A stretch of 64,000 nucleotides of DNA, taken from positions 372,001 through 436,000 of the forward strand of contig CAWCJL010000008.1 of NCBI GenBank assembly GCA_963795775.1, given 5' to 3'. Numbering within the stretch: the stretch's first letter is position 1; the number at the start of each line of letters is the position of its first letter. Below are positions 33,396 to 42,214 of this stretch, piece by piece. The position numbers were made by a program, and so were the translations under genes. Below the pieces are notes generated by a model that was given only the letters and a program-made list of their open reading frames with translations, was not told the origin of the DNA and searched no databases. Source of the stretch: CAWCJL01 sp963795775 (lineage in GTDB: Bacteria; Acidobacteriota; Terriglobia; Terriglobales; Acidobacteriaceae).

Positions 33396-33788
33396 TTAGC
33401 TCTGCACGGGAATGGTAATAGTCTGGCCCGCCTGGATCCTGTCCGGATTTTCGATGTTGCTGGCCTTCGCAATCGCCTGGTAATGATTGGCATTTCCATA
33501 AAACAGCTTGCTGATTTTGGAAAGGTTATCGCCAGGTTTGATGGTGTACTGCTGGTTGGCGCCGCCGGTCGTGGTGATCTCGTGATGGAGATCCGCATAC
33601 TGCGGGTCCACCTGCTTGATCGCATCCCAGACGCGATTGGCCACCACCTGCGACGGCACGGTCGCCTTCAGCAGCAGCTTGTCCCCGTCCAGGCCAACTT
33701 GGTCCACCTTCGCGCCGAGATCGCTGAACTCCTGAATCGTTTGGATCACAGGTGCGTACTTCTGCTTCAACTGCTCCAGATCTGCCAT
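33396..33788 (-). CDS. BON-like plus LysM domain protein
   Basis: A 130-residue protein with no signal peptide. The N-terminal half (about 20-75) looks like a BON domain (VDQVGLDGDKLLLKATV). The C-terminal half is one LysM motif (YTIKPGDNLSKISKLFYGN ... AGQTITIP), normally binding N-acetylglucosamine polymers. The layout matches YgaU/Kbp-type proteins, which in E. coli bind potassium in the cytoplasm; that function is inference. A strong AGGAGGAG site precedes the ATG at 33788. Confidence 0.85.
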   Translation of the reverse strand: MADLEQLKQKYAPVIQTIQEFSDLGAKVDQVGLDGDKLLLKATVPSQVVANRVWDAIKQVDPQYADLHHEITTTGGANQQYTIKPGDNLSKISKLFYGNANHYQAIAKASNIENPDRIQAGQTITIPVQS

Positions 33789-33890
33789 AAAACTCCTCCT
33801 TGTGGCTTGCGCGCACGGTTGTTGCTTAAGTTGTGCTTAAAGAGATGCGCCGGTGCTTCGATATGCTTCGCCGATATCACAAAAGATAAA

Positions 33891-33912
33891 GGCGCATGCA
33901 AAAGCATGCGCC
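33891..33912 (-). terminator. Rho-independent terminator after the second ferritin-like gene
   Basis: A perfect 9-bp stem GGCGCATGC/GCATGCGCC closes a four-base loop. On the minus strand it is followed by TTTATCTTTT. It begins 25 bases beyond the stop at 33938. Confidence 0.9.
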
Positions 33913-33937
33913 CCGGAGTCTCCGGCGAAAAGCAAAG

Positions 33938-34795
33938 CTAGACGACGTTGATGGCGCCATTCAACCCCTGCGGGAAGAACCCGCCGCGGCTCGTGCCCTT
34001 TGTGCTCTTGCCATAGACAATCGCCAGCACTTCGCTGGTGGTACGGATGGGAGCCAAACCCCAGTTGTAGCTGGTGAACTCCGTGTAGTGACCCGATGGC
34101 GGAGGCAGAACGTCACGCTGGTCGATTTTCGTGGTCGGGAGGTTGTAAGCATCGCAGAAGAGGCGGAGGTTGCCGGTGTGCTCCGCTTCGATCGCCAGGA
34201 TCTGCGCTGCAGCGGTGAGGTACTGCTTGTTTTGGATGAATTGCGCCGCGCCCGCGTAGGCGGACTCGCCCGTCTGTTCCAGCGCGCGCGCCACAACGAT
34301 GAAGGTCTGATACGTGTCCACATCGGCGACCGCATCGAGGTTGATGGCCGGCTTGGCGACGGCAGCGCTGCCAAGTGCGTTGCGGAGGAACTTGACGTGG
34401 AGTTGCTCTGTCTGTGCAAGACTGTTTGCAGTACGGCCGAGCTGGCTCCGCAGTGCACCACCCCAGGTGATCTTCTGGCCGCCTGTCGTCCGCCCGTAAG
34501 TGCCCTTGCCGCCCAGGTTATAGCCGGACTGCTCCAGCGTCTTGCCGGTAGTGGCCATGGTGTAGAACTCCGCTTCCAAATACTCCAGATTGAGCGCGAA
34601 GTTGAGGATGTCGGCATCGCTGACGGAAGCGGCTTCGACCGGCGTAGAGTGCATACCGGCAATGCCGTCCCCAATTCCGAGTTTGCCGCCCACCATGGCA
34701 GCGCCAGCCAGGCCGAGGCCCGTCAATCCAGCGGTCTTCAAAAACTTGCGGCGGTCTGCAATAAGTCCATCGAGCACTTTCTGTTCTTTACTCAC
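33938..34795 (-). CDS. Tat-exported ferritin-like domain protein
   Basis: A 285-residue protein starting with GTG after a GGAGG site. The N-terminus holds a twin-arginine motif (RRKFLKTAGL at about 15-24) and a glycine/alanine-rich hydrophobic segment. The mature part is a ferritin-like four-helix protein: LNLEYLEAEFYTMA, TEQLHVKFLRNAL, VARALEQTGESAY and AIEAEHTGNLRLF give the repeated Glu/His pattern. Function unknown; it resembles the protein at 29171-30046 in plan. A terminator follows it, and an 89-bp tandem repeat lies upstream. Confidence 0.85.
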   Translation of the reverse strand: MSKEQKVLDGLIADRRKFLKTAGLTGLGLAGAAMVGGKLGIGDGIAGMHSTPVEAASVSDADILNFALNLEYLEAEFYTMATTGKTLEQSGYNLGGKGTYGRTTGGQKITWGGALRSQLGRTANSLAQTEQLHVKFLRNALGSAAVAKPAINLDAVADVDTYQTFIVVARALEQTGESAYAGAAQFIQNKQYLTAAAQILAIEAEHTGNLRLFCDAYNLPTTKIDQRDVLPPPSGHYTEFTSYNWGLAPIRTTSEVLAIVYGKSTKGTSRGGFFPQGLNGAINVV

Positions 34796-35024
34796 AATAT
34801 CCTCCGAAGGTCAGGGGTTTGAACACGACGTCGAACTGCGCAGGCATTGCGCAGTCTGGCAGAGATCAGCGGGCATGGTGAAGCAAGGGTGACGCTGGCA
34901 GGGGGTTCTCAAAATGCAACCAGGTGCGCATGCATCCGGAAGATACGATGCAAAGCACCGGCGAGAACTGATGCAAAATGGCGCTACAGATAAGAGATCT
35001 TGAGTAACTGTGCAGTGAACTAAA

Positions 35025-35190
35025 GATATTCTGTAGCGCTAAATCCGAACTTCGTTTTGCTGCGTATTATCAGAACACTCGAAGAGAGTACGCAGCGAGC
35101 ACTGAGTCAAAGAGATATTCGGCAGGACTAAATCCGAAATGCCGTTTGCTGCGTACTAGCAAAATATTCACAGAGAGCACTCAACAGGCA
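35025..35190. repeat. Two imperfect copies of an 89-bp tandem repeat
   Basis: The 426-base gap 34796-35221 between trpE and the ferritin-like gene holds no gene. Within it GATATTC, CTAAATCCGAA, TTTGCTGCGTA and AGAGAG recur in the same order, each exactly 89 bases apart (for example CTAAATCCGAA at 35039 and 35128). The DNA here is markedly richer in A and T than its surroundings. The second copy decays after about 75 bases. Confidence 0.75.
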
Positions 35191-35221
35191 CAAGCGGCAA
35201 TCGGATCAGCTCAGGTTACGA

Positions 35222-36763
35222 TTACAAGCGGCGCGCGCGCTCGATCGCACGAAGAACCGCGCTGGCCTTGTTCACGCATTCTTCAAATTCCTTCTCCGGC
35301 ACGGAGTCGGCCACGATTCCCGCACCCGCCTGAACGTATCCCTTGCCGTTCTTCATCAGCATGCTGCGGATAGCGATGCACGAGTCAAGATTGCCGGAGA
35401 AATCCGCATAGCAGATGCTGCCACCGTAGATACCGCGACGCGTTGGCTCGAGCTCTTCGATGATCTCCATGGCTCGCACCTTTGGCGCTCCGGAAAGCGT
35501 GCCCGCCGGGAAGCAGGCACGAAACGCATCGACGGCAGAAAGGCCTTCCCGCAGCCTTCCTTCAACCGCGCTCACCAGGTGCATCACGTGCGAGTAGCGC
35601 TCCACGAACATCAAATCGCGCACCCGGACAGAACCGTATTCGCTCACGCGGCCCACATCGTTGCGGCCCAGGTCTACGAGCATCACGTGTTCGGCAATCT
35701 CCTTTGCATCCCCACGCAGGTCCTCTTCCAGTCGCTGATCTTCCGCCGCATCCGGTGAGCGACCACGCGTTCCAGCGATCGGCCGGTACTCGATCTTGCG
35801 TCCCTGGATACGGACCAGCAATTCCGGAGAAGAGCCGATGATGTGTATGTGCTCGGGGCGATCTCCTTCTGGCGTACCTACGTCCAGGCGCAGGAAGTAG
35901 AGATACGGTGAGGGGTTCACGATGCGCAGTGCGCGGTAAATGGCGAAGGGATCGGCATCCGGCACCACGTCGAAGCGCTGCGACAGCACCGTCTGAAAAA
36001 CATCGCCGGCGGCGATGTACTCCTTCACGCGTTCGACGGCTGCCATGAAATCCGCCTTGGAGGTGCGCGGTGTAACCTGCAGTGGCTCTGTCGCAGCGGG
36101 CCGGTGCGCACCGCGGCGCAAGGGGCGCTGCAGCCGCCGTTCCAGGGCGGCGATGCGACGCACGGCGGCCCGATACGCGGCCTCCGGCTTGCGCTGCCGC
36201 ACGTCCGCAGTAGCGATCAGCAGAATCTCTTTTTTCACATGATCGAAGACCAGCACATCGTGAAAAAAAGCCAGGCATGCATCCGGCAGTTCGAGATCGT
36301 TCTCCGCCAGTTCAGGCAGACGCTCGATTTGCCGGACCACATCGTAGGCAAAGAAGCCGACCGCACCTGCGGTGAAGGGAGGCAGTTCCGGGAAGCGCGC
36401 GAGAACCTGTCCACTGAGCGCCTCCTTCAAGTATGCGAAGATGTCGCCCTGTTCGGTATGGCGGCGCCGGCCTTCCATGATGGTGAGAGTGCGCCCGTGG
36501 GCCACCACCTTACGATAGGGCTGGATGCCGATGAAGGTGTAGCGCCCCAGCCGTTCGCCGCCTTCCACGGATTCGAGCAGAAAACATTCGCGCTCCTCCG
36601 CGGCAATGCGCAGAAAGGCAGAGACCGGCGTCTCCAGATCGGCGGTAATGCGCCGGCAGACCGGGATGAGAGTACAGCTCCGGGCCAGCTCCATGAACTG
36701 CGGCTGTTCGGGGAAAAGGGCTTCCGGGGTAAGAGTCGGGCGGGCCATGGGTCTGGGGCTCAT
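35222..36763 (-). CDS. trpE: Anthranilate synthase component I TrpE
   Basis: TrpE makes anthranilate from chorismate with ammonia supplied by TrpG, opening tryptophan synthesis. The chorismate-binding C-terminal half is complete, with PIAGTRGRSPD, DLGRNDVGRV, FPAGTLSGAPKVRAMEII and QAGAGIVADSVPE. The N-terminal half has the regulatory-domain region ESVEGGERLGRYTFIG. The start is ATG 36763 or 36748 (MARPTLTPEALF), giving about 508-513 residues. The glutaminase partner trpG is not adjacent but lies at 54386-54955. No leader peptide or attenuator is evident upstream. Confidence 0.95.
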   Translation of the reverse strand: MSPRPMARPTLTPEALFPEQPQFMELARSCTLIPVCRRITADLETPVSAFLRIAAEERECFLLESVEGGERLGRYTFIGIQPYRKVVAHGRTLTIMEGRRRHTEQGDIFAYLKEALSGQVLARFPELPPFTAGAVGFFAYDVVRQIERLPELAENDLELPDACLAFFHDVLVFDHVKKEILLIATADVRQRKPEAAYRAAVRRIAALERRLQRPLRRGAHRPAATEPLQVTPRTSKADFMAAVERVKEYIAAGDVFQTVLSQRFDVVPDADPFAIYRALRIVNPSPYLYFLRLDVGTPEGDRPEHIHIIGSSPELLVRIQGRKIEYRPIAGTRGRSPDAAEDQRLEEDLRGDAKEIAEHVMLVDLGRNDVGRVSEYGSVRVRDLMFVERYSHVMHLVSAVEGRLREGLSAVDAFRACFPAGTLSGAPKVRAMEIIEELEPTRRGIYGGSICYADFSGNLDSCIAIRSMLMKNGKGYVQAGAGIVADSVPEKEFEECVNKASAVLRAIERARRL

Positions 36764-37073
36764 AGTACATCCCGTGGCCGATTGGCTTCCGGCGCGCTCG
36801 ATGGACTGAAAGCAGAGCCCGCCAACAGACACCGGCAGCGTCCCTCGCTGACCGGCTTGCGCGCATCTAGTTAGTTGACAGCAGTGGACAAATGCTTGCT
36901 TGCCGGAGTTTCGCGGCCGCGCCTATACTCGTGGGTTTGGCCGCGCTGTGCATTCCCAACCTGCGCCGTGACCGCCACGTTTGTTGCATTCCCTGCCGCA
37001 GGTTTTTAGCCGATGCTCACTATGACGGCCAGGCAAGCGGTCTACGTCCACAGAATTACCGGAGATCATCAGT
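36764..37073 (+). promoter_or_regulatory. Divergent trpE/gdhA spacer with possible gdhA promoter
   Basis: No gene is seen in this 310-base gap. A moderate promoter for the glutamate dehydrogenase gene is TTGCCG (36900-36905) and TATACT (36924-36929) with 18-base spacing. An isolated consensus TTGACA at 36875-36880 has no -10 box at proper distance. Confidence 0.45.
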
Positions 37074-38339
37074 ATGCAAACACTCACGCTCGAGCAGGAG
37101 ATCAATCCCTGGGAAGCCCAGGCTGCTCGGTTCGACTTCGCGGCACAAAAACTGAACCTGGACGAAGGCCTCTGGAAGGTGCTCCGCTATCCCGCGCGCG
37201 AGATTATCGTTCACATACCTGTCAGCATGGATAACGGCTCTATTGAGGTTTTTACCGGATTCCGTGTGCAACACTCCATTGCGCGCGGTCCGGGCAAGGG
37301 AGGCATCCGCTACTCGCCCGATGTGACGCTCGACGAAGTACGCGCCCTGGCGAGCTGGATGACATGGAAGTGCGCCGTGGTCAATATTCCCTTCGGCGGG
37401 GCCAAAGGCGGAGTCATCTGCGACCCGAAGAAGATGTCCATCGGCGAGCTGGAGCGCATGACGCGCCGCTACACCGCGGAGTTGATCGAATTCATCGGAC
37501 CGGAAAAAGATGTGCCCGCTCCGGACATGAACACCAATGAACAAGTGATGGCCTGGATCATGGACACCTACTCCATGCACATGCGCCAGACCGTGACCGC
37601 GGTCGTGACCGGCAAGCCGCTGAATATCGGGGGCTCCCGCGGACGCCGCGAGGCCACCGGGCGCGGCATCAGCGTGGTGTGCGATGAAGCGCTGCGTCAC
37701 CTCCAAATGCAGCGTGATGGCTGCCGTGTGATCGTCCAGGGCTTCGGCAATGTTGGTTCAAATGCAGCCAAGCTGCTTATGGAGAAGGGCTACACGATCA
37801 TCGGCATCGCCGAATACGATGGCGGGCTTTACAACAGCAAAGGAATCGACATTCACCAGCTATTGGAATATCGGCAGCGCAATGGCACGGTGCTGGGATT
37901 CAAGGGTGCGGAGTCTGCCGATTCGCAGGAACTGATCACGCAGGAGTGCGAAATCTTTATTCCCGCGGCAACAGAAAACGCCATTACCAGCCGCAATGCC
38001 GAGCGCATCCGCGCCAAGATCGTGTGCGAGGGCGCAAACGGTCCGACCACCGCCGTCGCGGACGAAATCCTGGCTGACAAGAAGATCTTCGTCATTCCGG
38101 ACATCCTGGCGAATGCCGGGGGCGTCGTCGCGTCCTACTTCGAGTGGGTGCAGGATCGGCAGGGTTACTTCTGGAAGGAGTCGGTGGTCAACGAACAGCT
38201 CGAGCACATTCTGTCGGAGAGCTTCGATGACGTCGTCCGCTACTCCGAGGCGCACAACGTGAACAACCGCATAGCCGCCTACATGCTGGCCATCGATCGC
38301 GTGTCGTTCACCATCAAACAGCGCGGCATCTACGCCTGA
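37074..38339 (+). CDS. gdhA: Glutamate dehydrogenase (Glu/Leu/Phe/Val family)
   Basis: Catalyses reversible oxidative deamination of glutamate to 2-oxoglutarate and ammonia. The 421-residue length fits the hexameric family. ARGPGKGGIRY (70-80) binds substrate, PFGGAKGGV (107-114) carries the catalytic lysine (Lys111), and GFGNVGS from about 223 is the dinucleotide-binding turn. The ATG at 37074 follows GGAGATC. It stands alone, with a terminator-like hairpin after it. Whether NAD or NADP is preferred cannot be told with confidence. Confidence 0.95.
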   Translation: MQTLTLEQEINPWEAQAARFDFAAQKLNLDEGLWKVLRYPAREIIVHIPVSMDNGSIEVFTGFRVQHSIARGPGKGGIRYSPDVTLDEVRALASWMTWKCAVVNIPFGGAKGGVICDPKKMSIGELERMTRRYTAELIEFIGPEKDVPAPDMNTNEQVMAWIMDTYSMHMRQTVTAVVTGKPLNIGGSRGRREATGRGISVVCDEALRHLQMQRDGCRVIVQGFGNVGSNAAKLLMEKGYTIIGIAEYDGGLYNSKGIDIHQLLEYRQRNGTVLGFKGAESADSQELITQECEIFIPAATENAITSRNAERIRAKIVCEGANGPTTAVADEILADKKIFVIPDILANAGGVVASYFEWVQDRQGYFWKESVVNEQLEHILSESFDDVVRYSEAHNVNNRIAAYMLAIDRVSFTIKQRGIYA

Positions 38340-38364
38340 CAGACAGCTTCAGCGGCTAAAAACT

Positions 38365-38396
38365 GGGCAGAGACCGCGCATTTCCGCTCTCTGCCC
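38365..38396 (+). terminator. Probable terminator after glutamate dehydrogenase
   Basis: GGGCAGAGA and TCTCTGCCC form a 9-bp stem around a 13-14 base loop, 26 bases after the stop. The tail TTAACCTT is only partly T-rich. Confidence 0.65.
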
Positions 38397-38427
38397 TTAA
38401 CCTTGTACGCTACATGACGGATTTCTA

Positions 38428-38457
38428 GTTGCGCCGTGTTGCGCCGAGTTGCGCCTG
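38428..38457. repeat. Three 10-bp direct repeats upstream of the receiver gene
   Basis: GTTGCGCC starts at 38428, 38438 and 38448, so the repeats are exactly one helical turn apart (GTTGCGCCGT, GTTGCGCCGA, GTTGCGCCTG). They lie about 50-80 bases ahead of the GTG at 38509. The spacing suggests a cooperative protein-binding site. Confidence 0.6.
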
Positions 38458-38508
38458 TGCGCAATTTTGCTGTTCTATGGCCGCTTGTCGCTCGTGCATA
38501 ATGGCGCT

Positions 38509-38898
38509 GTGATCCGCCCATGCTTTCTCGTCATTGATCCCGAATTCCCCGGCACTATCTCCACTCGCAAACTCGTTATTGAGACGGCCAAGTTCAACGT
38601 CATCACAGTGTATAGCGGGCATGAGGCGATTGAGACGCTGCGCCGCTTCCCCAGGCTTCATGGGGTCGTAATGGACGCGAGGGTGCCGGACATTCCCTGC
38701 GCCGAATTATCAGAAAAGCTCCGGGCCATCAATCCGGAGATCCCCATCGTGATCACTTCCGGCAGAGGTTACGACGATTGCGGTCCCACCGCCCACCACC
38801 TCGAGACCTATGATCCAAAGGATCTGCTGAACATGCTCAAGGCTCTCTATCCAGAGCAGACGGCCCAAATCATGCAGCATGATGAAGGCGCTCTTTAG
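38509..38898 (+). CDS. Stand-alone response-regulator receiver-like protein
   Basis: A 129-residue single-domain protein with a receiver fold pattern. LVIDPE supplies an acidic residue, VVMDARVPD the candidate phosphoacceptor aspartate, ITSG the conserved Thr/Ser position and YDPKD the lysine. The acidic pair of the first strand is reduced to one Asp, so phosphorylation may be altered. There is no output domain. The GTG at 38509 is chosen because the frame becomes coding-like there; a TTG at 38449 is the alternative. No kinase is adjacent on this strand, but one lies at 39933-42122. Confidence 0.78.
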   Translation: MIRPCFLVIDPEFPGTISTRKLVIETAKFNVITVYSGHEAIETLRRFPRLHGVVMDARVPDIPCAELSEKLRAINPEIPIVITSGRGYDDCGPTAHHLETYDPKDLLNMLKALYPEQTAQIMQHDEGAL

Positions 38899-38934
38899 GA
38901 ATAGCGAGCCCAGGGCGCCGCGCGCGCATCTACC

Positions 38935-39936
38935 ATGGGCATGCAGACACGTCAGCTCGGCACGCACGGGCCTTCGGTTTCCGCCATTTCCCTCGGTTGC
39001 ATGGGCATGTCGGGGATGTATGGCGCCACGGATGAGCAGGAAAGCATCCGCACCATCCACCAGGCCATAGAACGCGGTATCACCCTTCTCGATACCGGCG
39101 ACTTTTATGGCATGGGCCACAACGAGATGCTGATTCGCCGTGCGCTGGAGCCTCTGGGCAGCAAGCGCGAGCAGGTGCTGCTTTCCGTCAAATTCGGCGC
39201 AATGCGCGATGCGCGCGGGGGCTGGATCGGATACGACGCACGTCCCGCTGCCGTGCGTAATTTTCTGGCCTACAGTCTGCAGCGCCTCGGGGTGGATCAC
39301 ATTGACATATACCGGCCCGCCCGGCTCGATCCGCAGGTGCCCATCGAAGAGACCGTTGGCGCAATCGGTGAGTTGGTGAAGCAGGGCTATGTGCGGTATA
39401 TCGGCCTTTCGGAAGTGAGCGCAGCCACCATGCGTAAGGCAAGCGCGGTGCACCCCATCAGCGATGTGCAGATCGAGTACGCGCTGGTGACCCGGGGAAT
39501 GGAGAGCACCATTCTGCCTACAGCCCGTGAGCTGGGCATTGGCATCACCGCTTATGGCGTGCTTTCGCGCGGTCTGCTCAGCGGCTCGGTGCCGCAGGGG
39601 CGCGGCGACCTGCGCGCCTTTCTGCCGCGCTTTCGCGACACCAACCTGGAGCAGAACCGCAGGTTTGTGGATGGGCTTCGGGCGATGGCGGAAAAGAAGG
39701 CGGTCACTCCGGCCGCTCTGGCCATTGCCTGGGTGCTGAGCAAGGGCAACGATATCGTTCCGGTGATCGGTGCTCGCAAGGTGAGCCAGCTCGACGACGC
39801 CGTAACGGCAGTCGATCTGCACTTGAGTGAGGACGAGGTACAGAGCCTCGAGTTGCTGGCGGAGTCGGCCCCGGTTGCCGGGTCACGCTATGACGAAGGC
39901 CAGATGCGAGCCCTGGACAGCGAGAAGGCCGTCTAG
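38935..39936 (+). CDS. Aldo/keto reductase
   Basis: A 333-residue cytoplasmic NADPH-type aldo/keto reductase of the YajO/Tas-like group. It has LGCMGMSGMYG at the N-terminus, TLLDTGDFYG with the catalytic Asp and Tyr, SVKFG with the lysine, and VIGARKVSQLDDA near the C-terminus, typical of the cofactor site. After HIDIY the usual histidine-containing segment reads RPARLDP, so the histidine of the tetrad is not obvious. Its stop overlaps the end of the converging kinase gene by four bases. Substrate unknown. Confidence 0.9.
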   Translation: MGMQTRQLGTHGPSVSAISLGCMGMSGMYGATDEQESIRTIHQAIERGITLLDTGDFYGMGHNEMLIRRALEPLGSKREQVLLSVKFGAMRDARGGWIGYDARPAAVRNFLAYSLQRLGVDHIDIYRPARLDPQVPIEETVGAIGELVKQGYVRYIGLSEVSAATMRKASAVHPISDVQIEYALVTRGMESTILPTARELGIGITAYGVLSRGLLSGSVPQGRGDLRAFLPRFRDTNLEQNRRFVDGLRAMAEKKAVTPAALAIAWVLSKGNDIVPVIGARKVSQLDDAVTAVDLHLSEDEVQSLELLAESAPVAGSRYDEGQMRALDSEKAV

Positions 39937-42122
39937 ACCCTTATCGCCGGGCTCGTAGCTCCGTCTGAAGCCTGCGCGGCGTTCGCAGACTCTTGGACCA
40001 GAGCGTCCTGGATCAGCGGAAGGTGTAGCACGAAAGTGGCTCCGGAGCCGCCCTCCATCTCGCTCCGGCACTGGATATCGCCGCCATATTTCTCCACTAT
40101 CCCCTTCGTAACCCAAAGGCCCAACCCAGTGCCTACATCGGCCTTGGTGGTGAAAAACGGCTCGAAGAGCCGCTGGCGATCCTGCTCGGGGATGCCTTTT
40201 CCGGAATCGCTTACGCGGATTTCTGCGGAGCCGTCCACGCGTAGCAACGAGACCCGTACCCGGCCGCCGGGCGGCGTCGCGTCCAGGGCATTCGACAGCA
40301 GGTTCGCCATCACCTGTTTCACTTCGCCGGGCACAACGTTGGCCACCAGTTCCGGTTCGAGTTCCTGTACCAGCGATACGTCCTTCGCTTGGAAGCGCAA
40401 GCGATACAGCTCCGCAATCTCCTCCATTGGGGCGGCCAGTCGCGTCGGCTGCGGCAGGGCGGACTCGCGGTAGAAGCCCAGCGTCTGCTTGGCGATCTGT
40501 TCCACGCGCTGCAGTTGCTGTTCGGCCGTGCGCAGGTGGCGCTCCACTTCCGGAGGAGTATTTTCGGCAATGCGCGCCAGGTACACCAGGTTGGTGACGG
40601 CTTCGAGCGGATTATTGATCTCGTGGGCCACCGTGGCAGCCAGCCGGCCGGCCGCGGCCAGCTTCTCCGTGCGCCGCAGCACCTCCTCGGCCTGCCTGCG
40701 CTCGGTCACGTCCATGCTGATGCCGAAGGTGCTTACGGCCTTCCCTGCGGGGTCGCGCTCAATCCGGCCCCGCGAGTAGATCCAGATCACGCGTCCATCG
40801 GCAGTGATGGCGCGGTGTTCAGCGATGACCTCGTCGGCATCGGAGGCCAGTACCTCACTCAATTCCGCCATGACGCGCTCACGGTCTTCGGGATGCACCA
40901 GGCTGGCGCCGTGTTCGAAGCCGGACGGCGTATCCACGGGAAGCCCATGAAGCTGTTTGAACTCATCGGACCAGTGAATGTCGTTTCGCACCAGGTCCCA
41001 GCTCCAACTGCCCATCTTTGCCGCGGCGTGCGAAAGCCGCAGGTTCGATTCGCTCATCCGGAGTTCTTCGTGCAGCGTGGCGTTGTCGATGGCGATCGCG
41101 GCGCGGCGCGCCAGGTCCTCCGCCAGGCGCAGGTCATGTTCGTCGAACCGCCGTTCCGGCTGGGCGGCAAACATACGGATGGCGCCCAGAACGCGGCCCC
41201 GGATCTTCAGGGGCACGATCAGGCCCGCGGTGATGCCCAGGTGCCGCATCATCCGTAGGTGCTCCTCATCCTTTGCTATTTCAGCCAGCGCGGCGGCAGG
41301 GATATGGGAGTAGAGTTCCGATTCACCTGTGCGCAAAACGCGTCCCATGCCGCGGTCCGGAGTCAACCGCTCGGGATATTTCAGCGAAAACTGTTCCGCA
41401 AAGGACAACATGGCCGGGTCGGCGTGCGCGACCGCTACTCGCGTCACCGCGTCCCCTTCCAGGATGTGCACCGTACACCAATCCGCGACGTGCGGCACGG
41501 CCATCCGGGCGACTCGTTCAAGCGTGTCCTCGTACTCGAGTGACGAGGCAAGTACGGCGCTGGCTTCCGCCAGAAAGGAAAGGCGGCGCTGTTCTCGCTG
41601 ATTGGTATCGTGCAGTTCTGAGGTGTACAGCGCGGACGCGGCAAAGTTTGCCAGCGCCCCTGCGTATTGCAGCTCGACCTCGGAGAAGTGCTGTGGCGAG
41701 TGGAAATATAACGTGACGGTGCCCAGGACTTCCCCTTCCATGATCATCGGCACGGCGATCATGCTGCAGATGCCCTCGGCCTGATAGCTCTGGTGGAAGG
41801 CCATCAGATCCGGATGGGTAAACACGTCTTCCGCCACCACGGTCTGCACCGGCCTCGGCCGGGTGACGTGGACCAGTTCCTTGCGATACGACTCGGAAAG
41901 CCCCTCGGCCATCAGGACGCGCCACGTGTAGCCGCCGTCGTAAGCCCGCCACACCGCGAACGCGGCAGCGTGAAAGACCTCCTGTGCAAGGCGGAGAATT
42001 TCCGAGAGCACGCCGTGCGTCGTCGGCCTTCGCAGCAGGCGTGCCGAGGCTTCGAGCAGAATGTGCAAGGCGTCTGCGCGACCGCTTTGTTGGGCTTGAG
42101 TCAACTGATTCTCTGTGGTCAT
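39933..42122 (-). CDS. GAF/GAF/PAS sensor histidine kinase
   Basis: A soluble sensor kinase of about 729 residues from the ATG at 42122. Two GAF domains come first (about 25-175 and 195-350), then a PAS domain (about 365-480), a phosphoacceptor helix with VAHEINNPLEAV (His500), and a HATPase_c domain with NLLSNALDATPPGG, DSGKGIPE and GTGLGLWV. The HEINNPL box places it with NtrB/HWE-unrelated His kinases that often lack a cognate neighbour. No regulator is adjacent except the distant single receiver at 38509. Confidence 0.93.
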   Translation of the reverse strand: MTTENQLTQAQQSGRADALHILLEASARLLRRPTTHGVLSEILRLAQEVFHAAAFAVWRAYDGGYTWRVLMAEGLSESYRKELVHVTRPRPVQTVVAEDVFTHPDLMAFHQSYQAEGICSMIAVPMIMEGEVLGTVTLYFHSPQHFSEVELQYAGALANFAASALYTSELHDTNQREQRRLSFLAEASAVLASSLEYEDTLERVARMAVPHVADWCTVHILEGDAVTRVAVAHADPAMLSFAEQFSLKYPERLTPDRGMGRVLRTGESELYSHIPAAALAEIAKDEEHLRMMRHLGITAGLIVPLKIRGRVLGAIRMFAAQPERRFDEHDLRLAEDLARRAAIAIDNATLHEELRMSESNLRLSHAAAKMGSWSWDLVRNDIHWSDEFKQLHGLPVDTPSGFEHGASLVHPEDRERVMAELSEVLASDADEVIAEHRAITADGRVIWIYSRGRIERDPAGKAVSTFGISMDVTERRQAEEVLRRTEKLAAAGRLAATVAHEINNPLEAVTNLVYLARIAENTPPEVERHLRTAEQQLQRVEQIAKQTLGFYRESALPQPTRLAAPMEEIAELYRLRFQAKDVSLVQELEPELVANVVPGEVKQVMANLLSNALDATPPGGRVRVSLLRVDGSAEIRVSDSGKGIPEQDRQRLFEPFFTTKADVGTGLGLWVTKGIVEKYGGDIQCRSEMEGGSGATFVLHLPLIQDALVQESANAAQASDGATSPAIRV

Positions 42123-42214
42123 TCTGCATCCAGATCGCACAGGGGACGCAAGACAATCTTACTCAATCGCTCTCTCCGCGTTCCCGTTGTGTTTTGCGGG
42201 CTTCGTGGTGACGG

